64,000 bases of DNA from Arthrobacter_D sp015752045 (GTDB taxonomy: Bacteria; Actinomycetota; Actinomycetes; Actinomycetales; Micrococcaceae), in the NCBI RefSeq assembly GCF_015752045.1, contig NZ_JADOUS010000003.1, positions 248,001-312,000 on the forward strand, written 5' to 3'. Position 1 is the stretch's first letter. Every line of letters begins with the position of its first letter. The notes beneath the pieces were generated by a model. The model was not told where the DNA came from. It saw nothing but the letters and a program-made list of their open reading frames with translations, and did not search any database. Made by a program: the position numbers and the translations under genes. This document shows positions 17,021 through 25,229 of the stretch, one piece after another.

Positions 17021-17129
17021 GCGTGTCGTAACGGGACACGCTCCGTAATCCTCGAAGGAGCACCTGCGTCCCTGGGTGGGGTGGCGCCGACCCCCGGCAG
17101 ATCACAGGTGTGTCGCGGGACGACACACC
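17021..17129. terminator. Two related hairpins between convergent genes
   Basis: First stem: GCGTGTC 17021-17027 with GACACGC 17035-17041. Second: GGTGTGTCG 17107-17115 with CGACACACC 17121-17129 (9 bp, 5-nt loop). Both share a GTGTC/GACAC core. They sit between the polyprenyl synthase and HIT genes, so termination is the simplest reading. Confidence 0.5.
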
Positions 17130-17161
17130 GTGGTGGACCAGAGGGCAGGAACGACGGCAGG

Positions 17162-17635
17162 CTAGCGGGGCAGGAACGCCCTCAGCTCGTCGGCCTTCCG
17201 CGCCCTGATCTCCGGGTCCACGATCGGCCGCTTCGGCGTGAAGTAGAAACCGTCGTCGTGCCAGCGCGGCAGGACGTGCTGGTGGTAGTGCCACACGTGC
17301 TGGCTGCCGGCCGGCTCGTTGTGCTGCCGGGTCGAGATGCCGTCGGGCTCCCACGCGAGCTTGATGGCGATCGCGATGTCGCGGGTCAGCGTCATGATGC
17401 GGGCGGCGGCGGCATCCGGCAGTTCGTACAGCAGCTCGACGTGCTCCCGCGGGGTGACCAGGACGTGGCCGGGATTCGGGTCGAAGCCGTGCGAGGCGAT
17501 GAACGCGAGGGCGAGGTCGTCGGCGTAGATGACGTCACCCGGGCGGCAGAGGTTCCTGACGTTACCGAAGTCCGACCGTGCGAGGTCGCAGAACGGGCAC
17601 CGGTACCCCTCCGGGGCGTGGTGGGCGAACTGCAT
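17162..17635 (-). CDS. HIT-family nucleotide hydrolase/transferase
   Basis: 157 residues with the histidine-triad motif His116-Tyr-His118-Gln-His120 followed by VLPR, and an N-terminal CPFC pair (Cys13, Cys16) that often binds zinc in this family. HIT proteins cleave nucleotide phosphoramidates or dinucleoside polyphosphates. ATG 17635 overlaps the stop of the upstream gene (TGATG), so translation is coupled to the SUKH-like protein. Confidence 0.87.
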   Translation of the reverse strand: MQFAHHAPEGYRCPFCDLARSDFGNVRNLCRPGDVIYADDLALAFIASHGFDPNPGHVLVTPREHVELLYELPDAAAARIMTLTRDIAIAIKLAWEPDGISTRQHNEPAGSQHVWHYHQHVLPRWHDDGFYFTPKRPIVDPEIRARKADELRAFLPR

Positions 17636-18060
17636 CAGTCCTCGTCGCCCTCCTCGAAGACCCACTCGAACAGATCGAGCACGTACTCGCTGAAGGTGCC
17701 CTCCTCGCTCTGCCATTCGCCGCGGACGTTGTTGCGCCGCCAGACGATCGGGTCGGGGACGTCCAGCTGGTCCGCCCGCATACCCCAGGTGTACTCCTCG
17801 TTCTCGTCCTCGAGGAACAGCAGGAAGCCGTCCTCGATCTCGAGCTCGTCGGGATCCCAGAAGAAGTGGAAGGCCTCCATGATGTCCTCGGTGGCACCCA
17901 CGGCACGGTAGAAGTCGCGCAGGGCCAGGGGCAGGTCGAAGTCCTTGCCCTCGAGCATCTCGGCCAGCTCGTCGTCGGACAGGCCGTCTTCCTCGGCCCA
18001 CTCGTCCTCGAAGTACTGGGGCACCAGGGCGCGGAATTTGTCGGAAAACAGCTCAGTCAC
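17635..18060 (-). CDS. SMI1/KNR4 (SUKH)-like small acidic protein
   Basis: 141 residues, strongly acidic. The order LPLALRDFYRAVG, then DGFLLFLEDENEEYTWGM, then a PIVWRRNN strand and a closing TFSEYVLDLFEWVF helix resembles the SUKH fold, whose bacterial members include toxin-immunity proteins and general binding modules. No toxin gene is adjacent. Start GTG 18060 is set by GGAG five bases upstream. It is coupled to the HIT gene. The family assignment is from pattern only. Confidence 0.55.
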   Translation of the reverse strand: MTELFSDKFRALVPQYFEDEWAEEDGLSDDELAEMLEGKDFDLPLALRDFYRAVGATEDIMEAFHFFWDPDELEIEDGFLLFLEDENEEYTWGMRADQLDVPDPIVWRRNNVRGEWQSEEGTFSEYVLDLFEWVFEEGDED

Positions 18061-18122
18061 AAGTACTCCAGGAGTGGGGTGGGGGGATACCCCCATCCTA
18101 GCCGCCGCGTCCGGCGCCCGGG

Positions 18123-18758
18123 CTACCTCTGCGCGTGCCACGTGCGTGCGGCGAGCGGCGCGTGCCAGCCGTAGCGCCAGGCGAGGACCCGCAGGGAGAA
18201 CACCACCGACGCGGCGACCGTCCCCGTGACGAGGGTGAAGGTCCCGGTCAGGTACAGCACGGTGACGACGACGGCGCCCAGCATGGCGGGGAGCGCGTAG
18301 ATGTCCCGTGGGTCGAAGAGCTGCGGGACCTCGTTCGCGACGACGTCGCGCATCAGGCCGCCGCCGACGGCCGTGGTGACGCCCAGCAGGGCGGCCGAGA
18401 CGGGGTGGAGGCCGGCGTCGAGCGCCTTGAGGGTGCCGGTGATGCAGAACAGGGCCAGCCCGGCGGCGTCGAAGACCACCAGGACGCGCATGCCGCGTTC
18501 CACGCCGGAGAACACGAAGTACACCACCACGGTGGCGAACAGGGGAGGCAGCAGGTAGGCCGGGTTCGTGAAGGCAGCGGGCGGGACGTTGATGATGAGG
18601 TCCCGGGCCACGCCGCCGCCGAGCGAAGCGAGGGACGCGAGCAGGAGCGACCCGACGAGGTCGAAGCCCTTGCGGGCCGCCAGCAGCGATCCGGAGACGG
18701 CGAAGAAGAACACGCCGAGGAGGTCGGCGCCGAGCGCGACATGTGAAGCGGTATCCAT
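18123..18758 (-). CDS. TRIC/UPF0126-type membrane channel protein
   Basis: 211 residues, nearly all hydrophobic, with the duplicated glycine-rich motifs GGGVARDLI and GGGLMRDVV that mark the two repeats of UPF0126 (bacterial TRIC) proteins. Structural studies of relatives show trimeric cation channels. Start ATG 18758 has GGAAGAG upstream. It diverges from the HSL-type hydrolase. Confidence 0.85.
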   Translation of the reverse strand: MDTASHVALGADLLGVFFFAVSGSLLAARKGFDLVGSLLLASLASLGGGVARDLIINVPPAAFTNPAYLLPPLFATVVVYFVFSGVERGMRVLVVFDAAGLALFCITGTLKALDAGLHPVSAALLGVTTAVGGGLMRDVVANEVPQLFDPRDIYALPAMLGAVVVTVLYLTGTFTLVTGTVAASVVFSLRVLAWRYGWHAPLAARTWHAQR

Positions 18759-18866
18759 CTCTTCCTTCGGCGTTCCGGCAGGGGTGCCCGGCAGGATCCG
18801 CCCGGTCGACGGGGGCCAGGAGGGCCAGTCCAGCATGACAGACGGGACCGGCCGTGTGCTCGGCAC

Positions 18867-18872
18867 TAGGCT
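18867..18872 (+). promoter_or_regulatory. -10 hexamer TAGGCT, leaderless start for the HSL-type hydrolase
   Basis: TAGGCT ends 6 nt before ATG 18879. Confidence 0.5.
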
Positions 18873-18878
18873 GGGCCC

Positions 18879-19847
18879 ATGACGAGCAGATACGCGGGCG
18901 GCACGGAGACGGTGGAGCCGAGTGCGAAGGACGGCTCGCGCGCGATGCGTCTGGCGGCCCGCCTGATCGGCGTCCTGCCGACGAAGAGGAACCTGAGCGG
19001 CACCGATTGGGTGAACGCGAAGTACCCGGGCCGCAGCTATCCGGCGATGGCCGCGATCCCCTGGACGCTGAAGCAGACGCACACCATCCAGGAGAAGCGG
19101 ATCGACGGCATCAGGACCATCACGGTCCGCCCGCTGCTCGGCGCCACCCGCTCGCACATCATCTACACGCACGGCGGGATCTACATCAACGAGCTCGCCC
19201 GGCCGCACTGGTGGATCATCGCCGAGCTGACGAAGCGGACGGGCGCGGCCGTCACGGTGCCCCTGTACCGGCTGGCGCCCGAGAGCAGCTACCGGGAGGC
19301 CTTCCCCTACCTCGTGTCGGTGTTCCGCGAGGTCCTCAGGACCACGGAGCCCGACGACGTCACGCTGATGGGGGACTCGGCCGGTGCCGGGCTCGCCGTC
19401 GCGCAGACCTGGGCGTTCCGTGAGGCAGGGCTTCCCGCGCCCGGCCGCGTCGTCGCTGTCTCGCCGTGGCTCGACGTCACCGCCACGAACCCCGACATCC
19501 CCGCCTACGACGCCGTCGACCCGATGCTCTCCGCGGCGGGCGGGGTGCAGGCCGGGCTGTGGTGGGCGGACGGCGACGACCCCCGGACGCCGCTGGTCAG
19601 CCCGGCCTGCGCTCCGGCAGACATGCTGGCGACCCTCCCGCCCACGCGGATCTACCAGGGCACGCGCGACGTCTGCATGGCGGACGCGGCGGTCTTCCGG
19701 AACCGTGCGGTCGCGGCCGGTGCCGCCGTGGAGCTGAAGGTCTACCCGGGCGGTTTCCACGTGTTCCCGGCGTTCCCCCGCCTCCCGGAGTCACGGGAGG
19801 TCTATGCGGACATCGCCGCGTTCCTGGGCAGGCCGGCGCTCCCGTGA
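18879..19847 (+). CDS. Alpha/beta hydrolase, hormone-sensitive-lipase family
   Basis: 322 residues. The oxyanion motif THGGIYINE (HGG) precedes the nucleophile GDSAGAG, and the catalytic Asp and His are expected near TRDVCMADAAVF and GGFHVFP. This is the HSL/type-IV esterase layout, acting on short acyl esters in the cytosol. No signal peptide. Neighbours give no substrate clue. Confidence 0.85.
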   Translation: MTSRYAGGTETVEPSAKDGSRAMRLAARLIGVLPTKRNLSGTDWVNAKYPGRSYPAMAAIPWTLKQTHTIQEKRIDGIRTITVRPLLGATRSHIIYTHGGIYINELARPHWWIIAELTKRTGAAVTVPLYRLAPESSYREAFPYLVSVFREVLRTTEPDDVTLMGDSAGAGLAVAQTWAFREAGLPAPGRVVAVSPWLDVTATNPDIPAYDAVDPMLSAAGGVQAGLWWADGDDPRTPLVSPACAPADMLATLPPTRIYQGTRDVCMADAAVFRNRAVAAGAAVELKVYPGGFHVFPAFPRLPESREVYADIAAFLGRPALP

Positions 19848-19892
19848 CCGGCCGCCGGGTCCAGGGGGCCGCGCCGGTTCCCGACGGGGAGG

Positions 19893-20354
19893 TCAGCCCT
19901 GGCCGGAGTCCCGGGACAGGACCCAGACGTTGGTGTCGCCCTCGCGCTCGACCGTCACGGTGGTGACGAGGGCACGGATCATCGAGAGCCCGCGCCCGGA
20001 CTCGTCGTAGTCCTCCAGCAGCGCGTCGTCGTCGGGCCCGGGGATCCCGAGGTGCCCCTCGAGATCGGGGACCGGGTCCAGCGGCTCGGCGCCGATCTCG
20101 CTGATCACGGCGCGCAGCCGCTCGACGGCAACGGTGAGCTCGACGCCGAGGAGGAGCGTGGCGCCCTCCGCGGGGACGCTGTGCTGCACGACGTTGCTCG
20201 CGGCCTCGATCACCGCCGTGGTGAAGGCCATCTGGTCCGGCGCCGGCACGAAGGCGGCGTCCAGCCACAACTGCTCCAGGAGGACGTGCAGATCCTCGAT
20301 GGCCTGCTCCGCAGCGGGCTCCTCGAGGGTGCGCCGCGCCAGGATGTCAGTCAT
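19893..20354 (-). CDS. Anti-sigma factor kinase of the RsbW/SpoIIAB type
   Basis: 153 residues with the GHKL ATP fold: N-box EAASNVVQH (Glu50, Asn54) and G-box DESGRGLSMI (about 117-125). RsbW-like kinases hold a sigma factor until a STAS antagonist is dephosphorylated, and they phosphorylate that antagonist. It overlaps the STAS gene by 8 nt, as expected for partners. No sigma factor is encoded next to it. Confidence 0.82.
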   Translation of the reverse strand: MTDILARRTLEEPAAEQAIEDLHVLLEQLWLDAAFVPAPDQMAFTTAVIEAASNVVQHSVPAEGATLLLGVELTVAVERLRAVISEIGAEPLDPVPDLEGHLGIPGPDDDALLEDYDESGRGLSMIRALVTTVTVEREGDTNVWVLSRDSGQG

Positions 20355-20679
20355 TGCGGAAGGCTTCGTCGGGCGTCGCGTGGGGGGTGAGCACCCGGTT
20401 CATGCTGGTGAGTTCGAGCACCATGGTGACCTGCGGCTGGACCGCGGCGATCCGCAGGTCACCGCCGGACTGCCTGGCCAGCTTCAGGCACCCGATGAGC
20501 GCGCCGAGGCCCGAGGAGTCCATGAAACTGGTGTCCGCGAGGTTCACGACGATCCGCTTCCCGCCGCCGCTCACGACCTCGTCGACGACCTTGCGCAGCT
20601 TCGGTGCCGCGACCATGTTCAGGCGTCCGTTCGCCGTGACCTCGGTATAACGCCCTTTGTCCTGGACCGTGAATTCCAT
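20347..20679 (-). CDS. STAS-domain anti-sigma factor antagonist (RsbV/SpoIIAA-like)
   Basis: 110 residues, one STAS domain. The phosphorylation motif is MDSSGLGAL, with the target serine expected at Ser56 by alignment to SpoIIAA. ATG 20679 is preceded by GGGAAGAG. It sits between the PP2C-type regulator and the kinase, giving phosphatase-antagonist-kinase order. Confidence 0.85.
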   Translation of the reverse strand: MEFTVQDKGRYTEVTANGRLNMVAAPKLRKVVDEVVSGGGKRIVVNLADTSFMDSSGLGALIGCLKLARQSGGDLRIAAVQPQVTMVLELTSMNRVLTPHATPDEAFRND

Positions 20680-20794
20680 CTGCTCTTCCCTCTTCAGCTG
20701 CCTGTCGGTGTGTCGTGCATCGTTGTGGGCCGGCCGCGCGAGTCTCCCCGCAGAACCGGCCCTGCTCCGGCCCTGCTCCGGCGCGGCGGACGCC

Positions 20795-21895
20795 TCAGCC
20801 GCGCGAGTGGCGCAGGATGACGACCGTGACGTCGTCGGCGACCTCGGGCACGTCGGCCAGGTCCAGCAGCACCGCACAAGCCTCCTCGGCGCTGGCCGCC
20901 CCGGAGACCACGCCCGCCACCGCCTCGGTGAACTCGTCCACCGTCTCGTAGATGTCGAGCAGGCCGTCGCTCACGATGGCGAGCGTATCGCCCGGTTCAA
21001 GGCGCAGGGTGGCGGCGGGCCAGACCTGGTCAGGCCACGCACCGACAGGCGGGCCCGCGGAGGGCAGGCGGGTCACGGTGCCGTCCGCCGCGACATGCAG
21101 CGCGAGGCCGTGCCCGGCGTCCACATAGCCGACGACGCCGCTGGCGGCGTCTAGGCGGCCATGGAACAGCGTGACGAAGGAGCTGGTGTGGTCGAGGTCC
21201 GCCTCCGTGGCCCGTGCCGCCGTCGCGAACGCGGTCTCGAGGCTCGGCTGGGAGGCGACGGAGCGCATGATCGCGCGCACGGTCGCGGCGACCAGTGCGG
21301 CGCCCATGCCCTTGCCCATGGCATCGGCGACGGTGAAGTGCAGTCCGTCCGGCGTCGGGTACCAGTCGTAGAAGTCGCCGCCGACGCTCCTCGACGGCCT
21401 GAAGCGGCCGGCCAGTTCGAAGCCGTCGAGGGCGAGCCGGTCGCGGGGGAGGAGGTTCTGCTGCACCTCAGCGGCGCGCCGCCGCTCGTCGGCGTTGGCG
21501 ACGTCGACGGCGGACTGGTGGCTCTGGCGGCGGAACAGGGAATTGATGCGCGCCACGAGTTCGCGGGGGCTGAAGGGCTTGCTGATGTATTCGTCCGCGC
21601 CCGTCTCGAGCCCCGTGAGGCGTTCGATCTCGTCCGTCCTGGCCGTGATCATCAGGATGTAGGCGTCGGAGAACGTGCGGACCTCGCGGCAGATCTCCAC
21701 GCCGTCGCCGTCCGGGAGGTTGAGGTCGAGGGTGATCAGATCGGCGCCGGCGCGTGCCTTCTGGAGCCCCTCACGCGCGGTCGCGGCTTCGGTGACCTCG
21801 AATCCCTCGCGCTTCAGGATCTGGACGAGCAGGCCCCGGATGTCGACGTCGTCCTCGACGACGAGGGCACGGCGGATCTCCGGAGGGGCAGTCAT
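20795..21895 (-). CDS. Response regulator fused to a PP2C (RsbU/SpoIIE-type) phosphatase
   Basis: 366 residues. The receiver domain (about 8-125) has the acidic pair ED, phospho-acceptor Asp57 (TLDLNLPDG) and Lys in SKPFSPREL. A short linker leads to a SpoIIE-type phosphatase with VGGDFYDWY, DAMGKGMGAALVA and SDGLLDIYE. It would dephosphorylate the adjacent STAS protein when its receiver is phosphorylated, probably by a nearby histidine kinase. Start ATG 21895 is chosen for the GAGG just upstream; ATG 21904 adds three residues. Confidence 0.87.
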   Translation of the reverse strand: MTAPPEIRRALVVEDDVDIRGLLVQILKREGFEVTEAATAREGLQKARAGADLITLDLNLPDGDGVEICREVRTFSDAYILMITARTDEIERLTGLETGADEYISKPFSPRELVARINSLFRRQSHQSAVDVANADERRRAAEVQQNLLPRDRLALDGFELAGRFRPSRSVGGDFYDWYPTPDGLHFTVADAMGKGMGAALVAATVRAIMRSVASQPSLETAFATAARATEADLDHTSSFVTLFHGRLDAASGVVGYVDAGHGLALHVAADGTVTRLPSAGPPVGAWPDQVWPAATLRLEPGDTLAIVSDGLLDIYETVDEFTEAVAGVVSGAASAEEACAVLLDLADVPEVADDVTVVILRHSRG

Positions 21896-22026
21896 GGACC
21901 TCATTAAACGCTACGGTGCGCCGTTCCCCGGACGAGGCACACGGCTTCGCCCGATTCATCGGCTTGTTGCGGTGAACTTGATGCGATCTTGAGGGGCGGG
22001 CCGCCTTTCGGCACCCGGAATCAAGG

Positions 22027-22052
22027 GCCTGCCGCGTTATTCTTTCGCAGGC
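22027..22052. promoter_or_regulatory. Inverted repeat around a -10-like TATTCT before the membrane kinase
   Basis: GCCTGC 22027-22032 and GCAGGC 22047-22052 flank TATTCT (22038-22043), a possible -10 for the histidine kinase. Occupancy of the repeat would block the promoter. Confidence 0.3.
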
Positions 22053-22126
22053 GGGCCGAGAATCGCCCCACCCGTCACTTCCGACGAACGAGTTCGACCA
22101 CTACCAGGGGGGGGCACGGCCAGCAG

Positions 22127-23809
22127 ATGGACAGAGTGCTCTCCCACCTGACGCTCAACACGAGGCAGTTCCACGAACTCACGATGCGATGGCGCGTGAT
22201 CCTCAGCCAGTTGCCACTGTCGCTCACCGTCCTGCTGCTCCTCGTCGGAGGCCTGCTGTTCCACCCGGACCTCTTCGCCAGCCCGTCCTTCATGATCGGC
22301 CTCTGGATGCAGGCTGCGCTGCTGGTGCTGTGCGTGGTCGTCCCGTGGGACAGGCTTCCCTACGCGAGCTTCCTGGTCATCCCGCTGCTCGACTTCATCC
22401 CCATCGGCTTCATGCGCTACGGGGCGGGCACCGTCATCACCGGCGTGGGCCTGCTCGCCGTGTTCCCCATCATCTGGCTCGCCGCGTCCGGGCTGTATCC
22501 GCGGGCCCTCCTGGCTGCGGGTTTCCTCTCCTCGCTGGCCATCGTCTGGGTGCCCGTCTTCGTCACGGACACCGCAGTCACCTCGCAGTCGCTCACGCAG
22601 TCCTTCCTCCTGCCCTTCATCATGCTGGCCATCGGCGTCACGATCCGCGTGATGACGGCGAGCATGATGGCGCAGCAGGCCGTCGTGGAGGAGAAGGACC
22701 GCGCCCTGCTGGGGATGCTCGAGGAGAGCGCCCGCCGTGAACGGCTGCTGGACACCGTGGTCAACAGCGTGGACATCGGGGTGACGGCCGTCGACGAAGC
22801 CGGGCGGACGCTCCTCGCGAACCGCAAGCTGGACCAGTTCCGTGCGCTCGCCGGTGGGGCCGGCGACTCCGACGAGGCCGCCCTGCGCATCTTCCAGCAG
22901 GACGGCGAGACGGACCTGCCGGCGGCCCGGCGGCCGACACGGCGCGCCGCGGAGGGCCACGTCTTCTCCGACTATCTCCTCTGGTGGGGCGAGCGCCCCG
23001 GCCAGCGGGTGCTCTCGGCGTCGTCCCGGCTGATGACCAACCAGGACGGGCACCGCGAGGGTTCCGTCGTGACGTTCAACGACGTCACGGAGCTCGTCAC
23101 GGCCCTGAATGCGAAGGACGAGTTCGTGGCGACCGTCTCGCACGAACTGCGCACCCCGCTGACCGCTATCCGGGGATACCTCGAACTGCTGCTGGGGACG
23201 CCGGATCTCGACCCCGAGGTCGCCTCCGGCCTCGAAGTGGTGTCCCGCAACTCCGAACGGCTGCACAAGCTCGTGGTGGACCTGCTGTCCACCGCGGAGG
23301 GCTCCCCCGAGGTCAGGCCTGTGCCCACGGATTTCTCCGACCTCGTCGGCCGGCGCGTGGCCACGGCCGAACAGGGCAACACGAACCCGCTGGTGCGTTT
23401 CGAGGACCTCACCGATCCGGGGCTGGTCGCGCTGTGCGACGCCTCCCGGATCGGCCAGGTGCTGGACAACCTGCTCTCGAACGCGATCAAGTACTCGCCG
23501 GCCGGTGGGCGCGTGACCATCCGTGCCCGCGAGATCGAGGGCGAGGTGGAGTGCAGCGTGACCGACCAGGGCAGCGGCATGACCGCGGAGGAGCAGAAGG
23601 GCGTCTTCTCCAAGTTCTTCCGCACCGCCGGGGCCCGCAACGCGGCGATCCCCGGCGTGGGTCTCGGGCTGGCCATCTCCAAGGCGATCGTCCAGCGCCA
23701 CGGCGGCAGCATCACGTGCCGGAGCGCCGTCGGTGAAGGTTCCACCTTCACCTTCCTCCTGCCGCTCGCCCATGCGGAGCAGGTCCAGGAACTGCAGGCC
23801 CGGGGCTAG
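22127..23809 (+). CDS. Membrane sensor histidine kinase
   Basis: 560 residues. Roughly five or six hydrophobic segments (about 25-185) form a membrane sensor, followed by a coiled linker and a PAS-like region (LLDTVVNSVDIGVTAVDEAG). The DHp helix carries His339 in FVATVSHELRTPL, and the ATPase has QVLDNLLSNAIKY, DQGSGM and GVGLGLAISKAI. ATG 22127 is taken; an in-frame TTG at 21989 would add a basic stretch unlike a membrane protein start. It is divergent from the receiver-PP2C gene and is its most obvious partner. Confidence 0.83.
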   Translation: MDRVLSHLTLNTRQFHELTMRWRVILSQLPLSLTVLLLLVGGLLFHPDLFASPSFMIGLWMQAALLVLCVVVPWDRLPYASFLVIPLLDFIPIGFMRYGAGTVITGVGLLAVFPIIWLAASGLYPRALLAAGFLSSLAIVWVPVFVTDTAVTSQSLTQSFLLPFIMLAIGVTIRVMTASMMAQQAVVEEKDRALLGMLEESARRERLLDTVVNSVDIGVTAVDEAGRTLLANRKLDQFRALAGGAGDSDEAALRIFQQDGETDLPAARRPTRRAAEGHVFSDYLLWWGERPGQRVLSASSRLMTNQDGHREGSVVTFNDVTELVTALNAKDEFVATVSHELRTPLTAIRGYLELLLGTPDLDPEVASGLEVVSRNSERLHKLVVDLLSTAEGSPEVRPVPTDFSDLVGRRVATAEQGNTNPLVRFEDLTDPGLVALCDASRIGQVLDNLLSNAIKYSPAGGRVTIRAREIEGEVECSVTDQGSGMTAEEQKGVFSKFFRTAGARNAAIPGVGLGLAISKAIVQRHGGSITCRSAVGEGSTFTFLLPLAHAEQVQELQARG

Positions 23810-23818
23810 CTCCCGATG

Positions 23819-23887
23819 ACCCGGGAGGCCCTGTCGGGCGGACCGGGAGGCCCCGCGACGACGGACCCGGGAGGCCCTGTCAGGCGG
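23819..23887 (+). repeat. Short direct repeats between convergent kinases
   Basis: A 23-nt unit at 23819-23841 recurs at 23865-23887 with one mismatch; a third partial copy of its CCGGGAGGCCC core starts at 23843. The last copy runs through the stop codon of the GAF kinase. Function unknown; possibly a duplication at a transcript end. Confidence 0.5.
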
Positions 23888-25145
23888 GCCCGAGATCCAC
23901 GGTCACCGTGATGCCACCGCCGGGCGTCTCCGTGAGGCCGATCGACCCTCCGTGCGCAGCCGCGATCCGCGCGCACGTCGCCAGGCCGATCCCGCTCCCG
24001 GCGGGGTCGCCGTCCCGGTGCAGCCGCACGAGGGGTTCCAGGACCCGCTGCCGGTCCGCCGGGGCGATGCCCTTGCCGTGGTCGATGACGCGCAGCACCT
24101 GCGTCTCCCCGACGCTCGCGATCACCTCGACGCGAGGAGGACAGCCGGGCATCGTGTATTTCATCCCGTTCGCCACCAGATTCTGCAGCAGCGCGGTGAC
24201 CTGCGCCTGGTCGACGGTGAGCTCGGCGTCCTGCACGGTCACCACGGCGTCGCAGGCGCTGCTCAGCGGAAGGACGTCCTGCAGCACGGCGTTCATCATC
24301 GTGTTCAGCCGGACCGTCCGGCGGCTGATCGTGCCGCCGATGCGTGAGAACTCGAGGACCTCCTCCACGGTGGACAGCATGCGGCTGGCACTGCCCCGGA
24401 TGATGCTGAAGTAGCGCGCCGCCTGCCCGGCAGGCGCGACGTCGTCGTCCTGTTCGCTGAGTTCCGTGTAGCCGAGGATCGCCGTCAGCGGGTTCTTGAG
24501 ATCGTGGCTCACGCGCGCCGCGAACCCGGCCAGGTCCTCGTTGCTGCGCCGCACCACCTCGAGGGCCTCGACGAGTTGACGCGTCTTGAACTGCAGTTCG
24601 AGGACCTCCACGACCTGGCGTGCGAGGATCTCCAGCCCTTCCCGCTGTTCGGCGTCGAACGCCCTGACCGCCGGCGAGAACACGCAGAGGGTGCCGAGGG
24701 CGGCGCCGCCCCCGGTCACGAGCGGGACGGACGCGTAGGAGCGCACCTGGGCGATACCGCCGTTGACGAAGGGGTTGTCGGCGAACCGCGGGTCGAGGGA
24801 GGCGTCCGCCAGCGCGGTGATCGCGCCGCCGGTGAAGACCTTGGAGCACATCGAGTCGTCCCGCGAGCACACCGCGGCGTCCACCCCGACGGCCGCGATC
24901 TGGTGCTGCTGGTCCGCCGTGATGATGTTGATGACACCGGCATCCATGCCGCTCACACGCACCGCGAGCTTCACGAGGTTGAGCAGCTCCGGCGGCGTCT
25001 CGTAGTCGGGCTTCTCCACCGGTGTGCCGCCGGCTTCGCCGTAGGGCAGCCGGTATTCCTGCAGGACCGCCTGGCGGGCGAGCTCCCGGAGGTCGAACTC
25101 GTCGGTGGAAGGCTCGGTGGAAGGATCGGTAGAAAGCAGAGACAC
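23880..25145 (-). CDS. GAF-domain sensor histidine kinase (soluble)
   Basis: 421 residues without membrane segments. A GAF domain spans about 45-195 (VSGMDAGVINIIT, CSRDDSMCSKV, SYASVPLVT). The DHp helix has His214 in ARVSHDLKNPL, and the ATPase has LLQNLVANGMKYT, DHGKGIAPADR and GSGIGLATCARI. The cysteine pair at CSRDDSMC could be a redox or ligand site, as often seen in GAF sensors. It converges on the membrane kinase and may feed the same stress regulator. Confidence 0.84.
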   Translation of the reverse strand: MSLLSTDPSTEPSTDEFDLRELARQAVLQEYRLPYGEAGGTPVEKPDYETPPELLNLVKLAVRVSGMDAGVINIITADQQHQIAAVGVDAAVCSRDDSMCSKVFTGGAITALADASLDPRFADNPFVNGGIAQVRSYASVPLVTGGGAALGTLCVFSPAVRAFDAEQREGLEILARQVVEVLELQFKTRQLVEALEVVRRSNEDLAGFAARVSHDLKNPLTAILGYTELSEQDDDVAPAGQAARYFSIIRGSASRMLSTVEEVLEFSRIGGTISRRTVRLNTMMNAVLQDVLPLSSACDAVVTVQDAELTVDQAQVTALLQNLVANGMKYTMPGCPPRVEVIASVGETQVLRVIDHGKGIAPADRQRVLEPLVRLHRDGDPAGSGIGLATCARIAAAHGGSIGLTETPGGGITVTVDLGPA

Positions 25146-25229
25146 GAATACCCCCGAGGGACTGAGACCGGTGTAGGTGGGTCAACTATCCCACGCCGAC
25201 GGGCCGTGCCGTGGCAGGAGCGGCCCGCG

